Notes under the pieces: model-generated | The model's input: the letters and a program-made list of their open reading frames with translations, nothing else | Database searches by the model: none | Told to the model about the DNA's origin: nothing | Shown: positions 36,172 through 44,034 of the stretch, piece by piece | Numbering within the stretch: the stretch's first letter is position 1 | Layout: each line of letters starts with the position of its first letter | Translations under genes and position numbers: made by a program | NCBI GenBank assembly: GCA_902470765.1 | Contig: CABRHW010000001.1 | Span: 62,001-126,000, forward strand | Length of the DNA: 64,000 bases | Direction: 5' to 3' | Source: an uncultured Collinsella sp. | GTDB lineage: Bacteria; Actinomycetota; Coriobacteriia; Coriobacteriales; Coriobacteriaceae

Positions 36172-36468
36172 TCTCAATCTGTAACAGTTACGCGACAAAA
36201 CCGGGTCTTACTGTTACAGATCGAGACATTCCTCTCGGCCCATCCTCAACAATCTAGATCTGTAACAGCTAGGCCCACTTTTGACCCCTACCTGTTACAG
36301 ATCGAGACAAACCAAACCCGCCTGCTAGAAAATCTCAATCTGTAACGGTTACTCGGCAAAAACCGTCCCTCGTGTTACAGATTTAGACAAACACGACCAA
36401 GCCCACCGGTATATCTCGATCTGTAACACCTAGCCGCCCAAATCGGGTCTAGATGTTACAGATCGAGA
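36172..36468. repeat. Array of four hairpins with an exact ~80-bp period
   Basis: Four units, each a 16-nt arm TCTCGATCTGTAACAG (or variant), a 23-24-nt loop and the inverted arm. Left arms start at 36172, 36253, 36333 and 36413; right arms at 36211, 36292, 36372 and 36453. Spacers between units are 25-26 nt. Half-sites therefore alternate in orientation every 39-42 bp. Loops are partly conserved (a C-AAAA-CGGGTCT core in units 1 and 4). It lies between the enoate-reductase promoter region and the terminator of the initiator tRNA. No coding potential and no match to a known feature class. Confidence 0.85.
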
Positions 36469-36518
36469 TTTTGTTTGAGAGGCCGAGAATTGGATCGAAA
36501 ACACGGTCCCGAAATAAC

Positions 36519-36548
36519 AAAAAAGCTCGCCGGCTAGGCCGACGAGCT
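36519..36548 (-). terminator. Intrinsic terminator of the initiator tRNA gene
   Basis: AGCTCGTCGGC-CTA-GCCGGCGAGCT followed by TTTTT on the minus strand, starting 10 bases after the CCA end of the tRNA. Confidence 0.9.
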
Positions 36549-36557
36549 GCAAGTTCT

Positions 36558-36634
36558 TGGTCGCGGGGGCAGGATTTGAACCTACGACCTCCGGGTTATG
36601 AGCCCGGCGAGCTACCAGACTGCTCCACCCCGCA
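36558..36634 (-). tRNA. Initiator tRNA-fMet (CAU)
   Basis: A 77-nt cloverleaf with encoded CCA. The anticodon loop reads CTCATAA. The anticodon stem carries the three G-C pairs (GGG/CCC) that mark initiators, and position 1-72 is a weak U-G instead of a Watson-Crick pair, also an initiator feature. The T-arm GGTTCAAATCC is standard. Single-gene transcript ending at the hairpin directly downstream. Confidence 0.95.
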
Positions 36635-36831
36635 ATGTCTGGGCGCTTCATGTGCGCAAGAAAGAATATTACGCGGGAGTTCGGTAAGCGGCAAGGAAAA
36701 TCTCGTAGAGCATAATTCCTTCATATTTAAAACCCCTCAGCCCCTATCACCGTAAACGAATCGCAGCCGAGCGCCGTCGGCGGCGCGTATACAATGGTGC
36801 GCGTCCTTTTATGCCAACACTGGGAGTAGAC

Positions 36832-37605
36832 ATGCTGCTCGCTATCGATATGGGAAACACGCAGACGGCCATGGGCCTGTTTGACGGAGACGAGCTGGTG
36901 CAGTCGTGGCGTATGCCCACCGACCGCTCCTATACCGCCGACGAGATCCACGTGCGCCTGATGGGTTTCTTTAAGATGTACGGCCTTTCGCTCGATGCGG
37001 TCGACGCAATCGCCTTTGCGGGTGTGGTGCCGCAGCTCTCGCGCGAGTGGCACGCCGTGGCCGACCGCATTGCCGCGGACGCCATCGTCATCGGGCCGCA
37101 GACGGCCGCGGTGACCAAGCTGCGCGCGGCGCGCCCCCAGGCCGTAGGTGCCGATCGCGTCGCCAACGCCGTTGCGGCCGAGACTTTCTACGGCGCGCCG
37201 GCAATCGTGGTGGACTTTGGCACCGCGACCAATATCGACGTCATCGATGAGGACGGTTATTACATTGGCGGAGCGATCGCGCCGGGCATCCGCATCTCCA
37301 TGGACGCGCTTGCCGCCCGTGCCGCCAAGCTCGCCAGCGTGCCGCTCGAGGCGCCCGAGCACGCCATCGGCCGCGATACCGAGGAGTGCATCAAGGTCGG
37401 CGCCGTAACGGGCGCCGCCGCCATGGCTGAGGGCCTGGTCGCGCGCATGAAGCGCGAGCTGGGCCGCGAGGATGCCACCGTTATCGCCACGGGCGGTCTC
37501 GCCAGCATCGTCGCCGATTCGACCGATGCCTTCGACGTGGTCGACGGACAGCTCACCATCAAGGGTATCTGCGAAATCTACCGCCGCATGCAGGAGCTGG
37601 GATAG
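36832..37605 (+). CDS. coaX: Type III pantothenate kinase
   Basis: About 257 residues, ASKHA fold. P-loop-like D-M-G-N-T-Q-T at the N-terminus, P-Q-L-S-R and G-A-D-R-V-A-N pantothenate-site motifs, and D-F-G-T-A-T-N-I-D-V are all present. Catalyses the first step of CoA synthesis; type III enzymes are feedback-insensitive and need a monovalent cation. Start at 36832 is set by GGGAG five bases upstream; an in-frame ATG seven codons earlier lacks an SD. A TATACAAT box at ~36789 is the likely -10. Ends at a hairpin (37659). Confidence 0.93.
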   Translation: MLLAIDMGNTQTAMGLFDGDELVQSWRMPTDRSYTADEIHVRLMGFFKMYGLSLDAVDAIAFAGVVPQLSREWHAVADRIAADAIVIGPQTAAVTKLRAARPQAVGADRVANAVAAETFYGAPAIVVDFGTATNIDVIDEDGYYIGGAIAPGIRISMDALAARAAKLASVPLEAPEHAIGRDTEECIKVGAVTGAAAMAEGLVARMKRELGREDATVIATGGLASIVADSTDAFDVVDGQLTIKGICEIYRRMQELG

Positions 37606-37658
37606 GACAGGGGCTTAAGTCGAGCACGAGCGCGAGCGGCGAACTAGGCAACGCATCG

Positions 37659-37705
37659 GCCCTATTCCTCAAAATCGAAAGATTTTCAGTTTTGAGGAAT
37701 AGGGC
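37659..37705. repeat. Nested hairpin H1 (coaX terminator side)
   Basis: GCCCTATTCCTCAAAA pairs with TTTTGAGGAATAGGGC; inside, AAAATC-GAAA-GATTTT makes an alternative stem with a GAAA loop. TTTCT follows, so it can terminate coaX; it also ends seven bases from the ATPase stop codon. Confidence 0.75.
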
Positions 37706-37711
37706 TTTCTG

Positions 37712-38908
37712 CTAGGCCTCGTCGCACAGCCACCTCGCCAGGTCCACGATCTGCACCCCATTGCGGTCCGTGGCCTCGTGATGCGTGCGGGCGAGAATCA
37801 TCTTGGGGTACGCGTCGCCAATGCTCAGCAGTGGTGAAATCTCGCGTTCAAATGTCTTATCCGAGCTGATGTCGTCGCTCACCTGAATGTAGAGCTTCTC
37901 GCTTCGCTTGATTGCTACAAAGTCTATTTCCTTTTTATAGAGCACGCCGACGTATACCTCGTATCCGCGGCGCAGCAGCTCGATTGCCACCATGTTCTCG
38001 TATACGCGTCCCCAATCCATATCACGTGTACCGAGCAGCGCGTATTTGAACGCGTGGTCTGCCAGGTAATACTTCTCGCCGCTCTTAAGGTATTTTTTGC
38101 CGCGGATGTCGTACCGACGAACTTTATAGAAGGCAAACGCATCGCACAGGCACCCCATGTACGTGCCGACCGTCTTGTTCGTTATCTTTAGCCCATCCGC
38201 GTTCAAAATATCCGTAATGTTACGTGCCGACGTTATGTTGGATACGTTGTCCATCATGTAATCGGCAATGCGCAGCAGCGCCGATTCGTTTCTCACGTTA
38301 TGCCGCTGCACGATATCTCTCACGATGAGCGTTTTGAAGACATTGGAGAGATATTGATAACGCTGCTCCTGCAGTGGATAAGGGTAGGAGCCGGACATAC
38401 CGCCGGTTCTCGCGTACTCATCGAAGTCGCGGTCGACCTCGCCCTCGTCGCCATAGAGTCGATACTCCTCAAACGAGAATGGGAAAACCTCGATCTCAAA
38501 CGTACGCCCCGTAAAGAGCGTCGACAGATCGCTCGACAGCAAAAAGGCATTCGATCCGGTAATGAATATGTCGTACTGCTCGGATGCGTGGAGGCTGTTG
38601 ATCGCACGCTCAAAACCGTCGCACATCTGAACTTCATCGATAAGCAGAAAGTTTTGTTTGCCGGACACTCGATGCTCTTTTACATAGGCGAGCAGCGCGT
38701 GATACTCGAGCAGATTCTCGAACTCATCGAGGTTGTAGTTGATATGGATGACATTCGAATTGGACAGATTTGCCTCCACGTAATCGCGGAGGGCCTCGAG
38801 CAATTTTGATTTACCGCTACGACGGATGCCCGTGATGACCTTGATGTCCGGCACGCCAATAAGGCTCGTCAACGTGTCCATATATGACGTTCTATTGATG
38901 AGTTTCAT
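37712..38908 (-). CDS. AAA ATPase with DUF4143 C-terminal domain
   Basis: A 398-residue protein. Walker A G-I-R-R-S-G-K-S-K, Walker B F-L-L-I-D-E-V-Q-M and sensor I-T-G-S-N-A form an AAA_14 domain (~1-200). The C-terminal half is DUF4143, with E-I-D-F-V-A-I near the end recalling a nuclease-like fold. The family is large, often horizontally moved, and of unknown cellular role. GAGGAGG is five bases before the ATG. Codon use is less GC-rich than in neighbouring genes. Flanked by copies of one hairpin (37659, 38934, 39021), suggesting it arrived as a cassette. Confidence 0.82.
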   Translation of the reverse strand: MKLINRTSYMDTLTSLIGVPDIKVITGIRRSGKSKLLEALRDYVEANLSNSNVIHINYNLDEFENLLEYHALLAYVKEHRVSGKQNFLLIDEVQMCDGFERAINSLHASEQYDIFITGSNAFLLSSDLSTLFTGRTFEIEVFPFSFEEYRLYGDEGEVDRDFDEYARTGGMSGSYPYPLQEQRYQYLSNVFKTLIVRDIVQRHNVRNESALLRIADYMMDNVSNITSARNITDILNADGLKITNKTVGTYMGCLCDAFAFYKVRRYDIRGKKYLKSGEKYYLADHAFKYALLGTRDMDWGRVYENMVAIELLRRGYEVYVGVLYKKEIDFVAIKRSEKLYIQVSDDISSDKTFEREISPLLSIGDAYPKMILARTHHEATDRNGVQIVDLARWLCDEA

Positions 38909-38933
38909 TGGGGCCTCCTCGCGGTCTTTTATC

Positions 38934-38976
38934 GCTATTCCTCAAAATTGAAAAATTTTCAGTTTTGAGGAATAGG
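38934..38976. repeat. Nested hairpin H2 (upstream of the ATPase)
   Basis: CTATTCCTCAAAA/TTTTGAGGAATAG with inner AAAATT-GAAA-AATTTT. It is the same design as H1 with a compensatory change in the inner stem, 26 bases before the ATPase start codon. Confidence 0.75.
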
Positions 38977-39020
38977 CTCTATAGCGAATATACCTCGCGA
39001 AAGACCGAGCTGCCTTAATC

Positions 39021-39063
39021 CTATTCCTCAAAAACGAAAATTTTTCAGTTTTGAGGAATAGGG
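39021..39063. repeat. Nested hairpin H3 (end of the biotin-ligase-like transcript)
   Basis: CCTATTCCTCAAAA/TTTTGAGGAATAGG with inner AAAAAC-GAAA-ATTTTT. Third copy, 45 bp beyond H2. A separate stem CCTCCCCGGC...GCCGAGGAGG at ~39095-39116 lies nearer to the next gene and is probably its terminator. Confidence 0.75.
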
Positions 39064-39160
39064 CGCTGGCAACCCATTCCCCAGATAGGCGAAACCCTCC
39101 CCGGCACAGGCCGAGGAGGGTCTTGTTGTCATGTCTATCTTTGGGCGCGAACGCCCCGCG

Positions 39161-39862
39161 CTACAGCCCGCGAATGCGCACGGCCTCGGGCGGAAACTCC
39201 TGCTCGCCGGCATCGGTCTTAATGGTCGCGCGACCCCAGATGTCCAGGCCCGCAAACACACCGACCGCAAGCGGCAAGCCGTTGGGCGACACCGCCGCAA
39301 CTTGGCGGCCCAGCAGCGGCACCATGTCGAAGTACTCGCCCAACACGGGGGCCAGCGGACCGGCAGCGCCCTGCGGCGTGTTGGCAACAACCGCCCAGGT
39401 GTCCACACGGGTCAGCACGGCGGCGGCCAACTCCTCGACCAGCGCTTCGTCAGCCACGTCCACACCAAGCTCGCCCAGCGCCGAACGCTCAATATCCACC
39501 GTCACGGCACCGAACATGCCCGCAGCACCGGCACCGCCGTTCACGGCAACACGCGCGAGCGACGTCTCAAACGCAGGCGCACCGCACACGATATCGCTCG
39601 GCCACTGGATACCCACCTTACCGGCAAGGCCCAACCCCGGCGTCGAAGCCGTGCCCACGAGCGCGTCCATCATGCCCATCGCAGCCACAAACGGCAGGCC
39701 GTGGAAGGCATGCATGTTCACATCCGGACGCACGACCAGCGAAAACGTCAACGACGCCTCGCCCGCGCTCCAAGCGCACCAGCCCGCGGACACACCCTCG
39801 CGGCCCGCGTCGCGCGCGGCGTCAAGCTCGGTACCGGCGGCAACAGCGTTCATCTCGATCAT
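39161..39862 (-). CDS. Biotin-protein-ligase-like protein, degenerate active site
   Basis: A 233-residue protein of the BPL/LplA fold. Recognisable are L-T-F-S-L-V-V-R-P, the I-Q-W-P-S-D-I segment (K-W-P-N-D-[IL] in active enzymes) and a C-terminal BPL SH3-like domain (G-R-Q-V-A-A ... G-V-F-A-G-L-D-I-W-G-R). The G-R-G-R-x-G-R biotinyl-AMP loop is absent and the Lys of K-W-P-N-D is Gln. It may be a divergent ligase or have another role. No HTH domain. Its ATG directly abuts the stop of the folate gene. Confidence 0.6.
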   Translation of the reverse strand: MIEMNAVAAGTELDAARDAGREGVSAGWCAWSAGEASLTFSLVVRPDVNMHAFHGLPFVAAMGMMDALVGTASTPGLGLAGKVGIQWPSDIVCGAPAFETSLARVAVNGGAGAAGMFGAVTVDIERSALGELGVDVADEALVEELAAAVLTRVDTWAVVANTPQGAAGPLAPVLGEYFDMVPLLGRQVAAVSPNGLPLAVGVFAGLDIWGRATIKTDAGEQEFPPEAVRIRGL

Positions 39863-41605
39863 CTACATACGCCCCAATTCGCCCACGATATGGCCCACGC
39901 GGTCCTCGGGCTCCTTGACCTCGACGCCGTTGTAGCGGAAGAACCGCGCCGGGTCGTGCATCAAGTCCTCGAGCGGCACCAGCACAAAATCGCGCTCGCC
40001 GATCAGCGGATGCGGCAGGCGCAGCTTTTTGCCGCCGTGGGTCTCGCCGTCCATCCAGAGCAGGTCCAGGTCGATGGTGCGCGGACCGTTGGCCTTGGCC
40101 TTTTTGGAGCGGTCGCGCCCCAGCTCAGCCTCGATCTTCATGAGTTCGTCGAGCAGCACCAGCGGCGCCAGCTCGGTCTTGATCTCGATGACGGCGTTGG
40201 CAAACGCGTCCTGGCGCGTCTCGTAGGCCGGCTCGCTCTCGTAAATCTTGGAGGAGTTGGACACGCAGGTGAGTGGAATCTCGGCGATCATCTCGCGTGC
40301 AGCGCGGATGTTGTCGCAGCGATGCCCCAGGTTGGAGCCCACAGCCACAAACGCGCGGCGCGGCTGCGGCTTGGCAACCGCCCAGTAACCGTTCAGGAAC
40401 TGCGCAAAACCCGCGGCGTCGTGCACGCGCACGATGTTGGCACCGGCCTGGATGGCGCCCAGGCACACGCCAAACGTAGCGGCATCGCGCTCGGCGGCCT
40501 CGGTCACGCCCGAGACGGCGCCCACAAAGCGCTTGCGCGACACGGCGCACATGAGCGGATAGCCCAGTGACGCCATCTTGGCAGTCTCGCGCTGGATGAC
40601 GATGTCCTCGTTAGCCGACTTACCAAAGCCCGGGCCAGGATCAATGCAGATGCGGTCGCGCGACACGCCGGCATGGATGAGCGTGCGGGCCTGGTCGGAC
40701 AGAAAGCCCATGACGCGGCGCATGATGGGCGCCGAATCGGGCAGGGTGAAGCGGCGGAGCTGCGAGGTGGGCACGTAGGCTTCCTCGCGGCGGGCGCTGC
40801 GGCGCATCATGGCGGCCAGGCGGTCATTGGGCTCCGATGCGGCCTCGGTGGCTGCGGGCGCGGCCTCGGGCGCGAGCGCGACGGTCTCGGCTGCAGCAGC
40901 CTGCTCGGCGGCCGGCGTCTCCTGCTCGCTTGCAGGCTCGGACGTGGGCTCCGGTTCGCCAAACGGCAACGAGGGCTGCACCACGCCGCCCGGAAGCTTG
41001 GTCTCCGGCTTAGGATCGCCCAGCAGCTTGCCGCGACGGCGGCGAGCCGGCTTCTCGGCCTCACGCGCGGCCTCGGCAGCCGCCTCGCGCGCCTTCTCGG
41101 CAACAAACGCCGCTGCCGAGGTATCGAGCTGCACCGTTGCGTGCGTGCGGGTGGGCGCGGCGACCTCGCCGGCATGCATCACGATGACGCCGCAGGTACT
41201 CGTCTTAACAAACTCGACCATCTTGGGATCGGTGAAGCCCGTCACGTCGTTGACGATCGAGGCGCCGCAGCGCACGGCCGCCTTGGCAACCGCCACATGA
41301 CGCGTGTCGATCGAGACGATGGCGCCCTCCTTGGCCAGCGCGCGCACCACGGGCAGCACGCGGCGAGCTTCCTCGTCGGGGTTGACCGGGGTAAAACCAG
41401 GGCGCGTGGACTCACCGCCCACGTCGATGATGTCGGCGCCGGCATCGAGCATCGCCAGGCCGTACTCGATGGCGGCATCGGGGTCGAAGTGCTCCCCGCC
41501 GTCGCTAAACGAATCGGGCGTCACGTTGAGGACGCCCATGATGCGCGGACGGTCAAAGCTGAGCTCATACTTTCCGCACCGCCATGTCTTGCTGTCGTTC
41601 GCCAT
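39863..41605 (-). CDS. folP: Fused dihydropteroate synthase / HPPK with large insertion
   Basis: About 580 residues. Residues ~20-145 and ~294-405 make a dihydropteroate synthase barrel (G-V-L-N-V-T-P-D-S-F-S-D-G-G, D-V-G-G-E-S-T-R-P-G, D-P-G-P-G-F-G-K, S-R-K-R-F-V-G). Between them sits a ~130-residue Ala/Glu/Pro-rich insertion (~155-285) where the family has a short loop. Residues ~417-580 are a complete HPPK (A-V-G-S-N-L-G, then G-P-R-T-I-D-L-D-L-L). It catalyses two successive steps of folate synthesis. ATG 41605 chosen for AGGAGG spacing. A TACAAT box is at 41681-41686 and a GC hairpin in the leader at 41628-41656. Confidence 0.92.
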   Translation of the reverse strand: MANDSKTWRCGKYELSFDRPRIMGVLNVTPDSFSDGGEHFDPDAAIEYGLAMLDAGADIIDVGGESTRPGFTPVNPDEEARRVLPVVRALAKEGAIVSIDTRHVAVAKAAVRCGASIVNDVTGFTDPKMVEFVKTSTCGVIVMHAGEVAAPTRTHATVQLDTSAAAFVAEKAREAAAEAAREAEKPARRRRGKLLGDPKPETKLPGGVVQPSLPFGEPEPTSEPASEQETPAAEQAAAAETVALAPEAAPAATEAASEPNDRLAAMMRRSARREEAYVPTSQLRRFTLPDSAPIMRRVMGFLSDQARTLIHAGVSRDRICIDPGPGFGKSANEDIVIQRETAKMASLGYPLMCAVSRKRFVGAVSGVTEAAERDAATFGVCLGAIQAGANIVRVHDAAGFAQFLNGYWAVAKPQPRRAFVAVGSNLGHRCDNIRAAREMIAEIPLTCVSNSSKIYESEPAYETRQDAFANAVIEIKTELAPLVLLDELMKIEAELGRDRSKKAKANGPRTIDLDLLWMDGETHGGKKLRLPHPLIGERDFVLVPLEDLMHDPARFFRYNGVEVKEPEDRVGHIVGELGRM

Positions 41606-41700
41606 GAACATCCTCCTAAAATGCCCACGCCGCCGAGCTTGGGGAGCTGGCGGCGGGGTCGCTTTGCACTCAGTCTTTCTATTGTATCCGCGCGCGCGGG

Positions 41701-42453
41701 CTAGAACGCAAACGCGGCCGCGATGTCGCAAGAAATCAGCAGGTCGGCATTTGCATCCTGATCGGTGGGAGCAAGGTTGCATATGGCCAGCGTATCGCCG
41801 GTAAAGTAACGCGTAAGGCCCGCCGCCGGATACACCACGAGCGAGGTCCCACCCACAATGAGGGCATCGGCCGCGGCGATGGCGGCAACGGCACCGGTCA
41901 ACACATGCTCGTCGAGCGGCTCTTCGTAGAGCACTACATCGGGCTTGATGCGGCCACCGCACGCGGGGCACGCAGGCACGCCCGCGGCATCCTCGTGCTC
42001 GCGCGAGCAAATCCACTCGGCGCTATAGACCGCGCCGCACGACTGGCAAATGTTGCGATGGACCGATCCGTGCAGCTCAAACACTCGCTGTGAGCCGGCC
42101 ATCTGATGCAGGCCGTCGATATTTTGCGTCACCACGGCGTCGAGCTTGCCGGCGCGCTCCAGCTCGGCCAGCTTGGTGTGGCAGCGGTTGGGTTTAGCGT
42201 TGAGCGCGATCATCTTGGTGCGGTAAAAGTCGAAGAACTCCGCAGGATGCGCCTCGTAAAAGCTATGCGACAGCATGGTCTCGGGCGGATAGGCAAACTG
42301 CTGGTGATACAGGCCGTCCACGCTGCGGAAATCGGGAATGCCACTTGCCGTGGAAACACCAGCGCCGCCAAAGAAGACCACGCGCTTATGGGTGCCGAAC
42401 AGCTCCGCCAGCGCGGCGGAGGCCTGCTTGGGATCCGTTATTGCCTGCGTCAT
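41701..42453 (-). CDS. cobB: NAD-dependent protein deacylase (sirtuin)
   Basis: About 250 residues. G-A-G-V-S-T-A-S-G-I-P-D-F-R-S (NAD site), T-Q-N-I-D-G-L-H, catalytic His in E-L-H-G-S-V-H, and four zinc cysteines (C-Q-S-C ... C-P-A-C) are all present. It removes acyl groups from lysines using NAD+. GGAGG six bases upstream of the ATG at 42453. Upstream codons in frame lack a start signal. Separated from folPK by a promoter, so probably its own unit. Confidence 0.92.
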   Translation of the reverse strand: MTQAITDPKQASAALAELFGTHKRVVFFGGAGVSTASGIPDFRSVDGLYHQQFAYPPETMLSHSFYEAHPAEFFDFYRTKMIALNAKPNRCHTKLAELERAGKLDAVVTQNIDGLHQMAGSQRVFELHGSVHRNICQSCGAVYSAEWICSREHEDAAGVPACPACGGRIKPDVVLYEEPLDEHVLTGAVAAIAAADALIVGGTSLVVYPAAGLTRYFTGDTLAICNLAPTDQDANADLLISCDIAAAFAF

Positions 42454-42589
42454 ATGAGTCCTCCGTCCTTGTTGGTCGGGCAGCGTCGGGCGATGTCCCA
42501 GCATGCGGCTTTTGGGTCAGCACGCGCGGTGCCCACCACCGCCCCTGTTGCGCTAATCTTAAGCCTGCCAACCCCGTCGAAAGGACACC

Positions 42590-43408
42590 ATGCCTCAGAC
42601 TTACACTTTCGCCTCGTGGAACGTAAACGGCCTGCGCGCCGTGCTCAAAAAGGACCCGAGCTTTATCCAGATCGCGCAAGAACTCGACGTCGATATCCTG
42701 GCGTTGCAAGAGACCAAGCTGCAGGAGGGCCAGGTCGATATTGACCTGCCCGGCTATCACCAAACCTGGAGCTACGCCGAGCGTAAAGGCTATTCGGGCA
42801 CTGCGGTCTTTAGCCGCCAGGAACCGCTGCGCGTGCTGCACGCCGACGCACTGCTACCCTACGCCGGCGAGAACGAGGCGGCCGAGCTCGTCGCCCAAGC
42901 CGCAACCGAGGGCCGCGTCTGTGCGCTCGAGTTCGACAAGTTTTGGTTTGTCGACGTCTATACGCCCAACGCACAAAATGAGCTCGCGCGCATCGACGTG
43001 CGTATGGCCTGGGACGATGCCTACCGCGGCTTTTTGAACGCGCTCGAGCGCGAGACCGGCAAACCCGTCGTAACCTGCGGCGACTTTAACGTGGCGCATG
43101 AGGAGATCGACCTTAAGAACCCCAAGTCCAACCGCGGCAACGCAGGCTTTTCGGACGAGGAACGCGGCAAGTTTACCGAGCTGCTCAACGCCGGCTTTAC
43201 CGATACCTGGCGCGCGGCAAACCCCGACGTCGAGGGCGTCTACAGCTGGTGGAGCTATCGCTTTAATGCCCGCAAGAACAACGCCGGCTGGCGCATCGAT
43301 TACTTTCTGGTAAGCGATTCGATCGCCGCCAACGTTCGCGACACCGGCATCCGCGGCGACATCTTTGGCAGCGACCACTGCCCCGTCACCCTCACGCTAG
43401 AGCTCTAG
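42590..43408 (+). CDS. xthA: Exodeoxyribonuclease III / AP endonuclease
   Basis: A 272-residue EEP-fold nuclease. Motifs: S-W-N-V-N-G-L-R-A, L-Q-E-T-K-L, C-G-D-F-N-V-A-H, W-R-I-D-Y-F-L-V-S, and G-S-D-H-C-P-V at the C-terminus. It cuts DNA at abasic sites during base-excision repair. AAAGGA lies six bases before the ATG. The gene is divergent from cobB with a 136-bp shared upstream region. Confidence 0.93.
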   Translation: MPQTYTFASWNVNGLRAVLKKDPSFIQIAQELDVDILALQETKLQEGQVDIDLPGYHQTWSYAERKGYSGTAVFSRQEPLRVLHADALLPYAGENEAAELVAQAATEGRVCALEFDKFWFVDVYTPNAQNELARIDVRMAWDDAYRGFLNALERETGKPVVTCGDFNVAHEEIDLKNPKSNRGNAGFSDEERGKFTELLNAGFTDTWRAANPDVEGVYSWWSYRFNARKNNAGWRIDYFLVSDSIAANVRDTGIRGDIFGSDHCPVTLTLEL

Positions 43409-43413
43409 CCCCC

Positions 43414-43450
43414 AAATGATCCCCCGGGGACGAAGGAATACGGATCACTT
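43414..43450. repeat. Short palindromic repeat after xthA
   Basis: AAATGATCC and GGATCACTT flank a GGGGACGAAGGAATA core. The same core occurs inverted at ~20474-20500 next to the shared-core elements, so the two repeat islands have related parts. Confidence 0.5.
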
Positions 43451-43485
43451 TTGCCCGCGCAAGGGCGCCCGCGTGACCCCGTCCG

Positions 43486-43513
43486 CCACGAAACCAGCCC
43501 ATCTACTACGTTT
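43486..43513. repeat. Half copy of the 20523 element
   Basis: CCACGAAACCAGCCCATCTA and following bases match the left arm of element copy B with two or three differences, followed by a degraded core (CTACCCTCAACCA). The right half is missing; the IS110 end begins ~45 bases later and may have truncated it. Confidence 0.5.
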
Positions 43514-43573
43514 AAGCCACTACCCTCAACCACAGCAAACAGCGCAAAAGAAAACCGACGCTCCTATAAGTTG

Positions 43574-43744
43574 TCAAGAGGCAGTTTGCGGGAGCGTTCT
43601 CTCCAATTCGCACAGGAGCTCGTAATACCTCCTCTCCAGTTTCGTCGACCGCCGTTTCCCCCGTTCCAAGTGCCCGAGTGTGGCTGCGGACAGGCCGAGC
43701 TCCGCGGCGGCTTTCTTCTGAGTCACCCGCATCGCCTTGCGCAT
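43574..43744 (-). CDS. Small Cro/CI-type HTH reading frame
   Basis: A 56-residue frame: M-R-K-A-M-R-V-T-Q-K-K-A-A-A-E-L-G-L-S-A-A-T-L-G-H-L-E-R-G is a typical XRE helix-turn-helix, followed by a short helix. It lies inside the IS110 remnant, in a different frame from the transposase fragment, and overlaps its end. It may be the original transposase C-terminus, an acquired regulator, or non-functional. No clear SD. Confidence 0.4.
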   Translation of the reverse strand: MRKAMRVTQKKAAAELGLSAATLGHLERGKRRSTKLERRYYELLCELERTLPQTAS

Positions 43745-44034
43745 CTTCGCGAGCTCGGGGCCTTCCGGTCCCTCTTGGGCCTGAGCACCTCGACGACGTT
43801 GTACCCGAGCTCCACGAGCCTCCTCGTCAGCCCGGCCCCGTACGATGCCGTGCCCTCGACGCCGACGACCATGCAGCTCCCCGGGTCGCCTATCGCCTCC
43901 GCCAGCCTGTCGTAGCCCTCGGGGTCGGCCCCGAAGCTCCCGCTCCAGATCTTCCTCCCGAGGCCGTCGAGCAGGCACAGAACATGCACGTCCTCGTGCG
44001 TGTCGACGCCCGCGATGACCGTTTTGCCTTCCAT
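43723..44034 (-). pseudogene. IS110-family transposase, N-terminal fragment
   Basis: From the ATG at 44034 (GGGGAG upstream): V-I-A-G-V-D-T-H-E-D-V-H-V-L-C-L and V-G-V-E-G-T-A-S-Y-G-A-G-L form the RuvC-like DEDD domain, with the first Asp and the Glu of the catalytic set. Homology stops after V-V-E-V-L-R-P-K-R. The later catalytic Asp residues and the whole C-terminal Transposase_20 domain with its serine are missing. Cannot be active. Confidence 0.8.

Noticed and set aside
36172..36468. CRISPR array
   Set aside because: The repeats alternate in orientation, the intervening segments are partly similar to one another and no cas gene is nearby; it is a hairpin array, not a CRISPR.
43723..43978. 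One continuous HTH-transposase fusion protein
   Set aside because: The HTH and the IS110 fragment are in different frames; the apparent longer HTH frame upstream of 43744 is an Arg-rich shadow.
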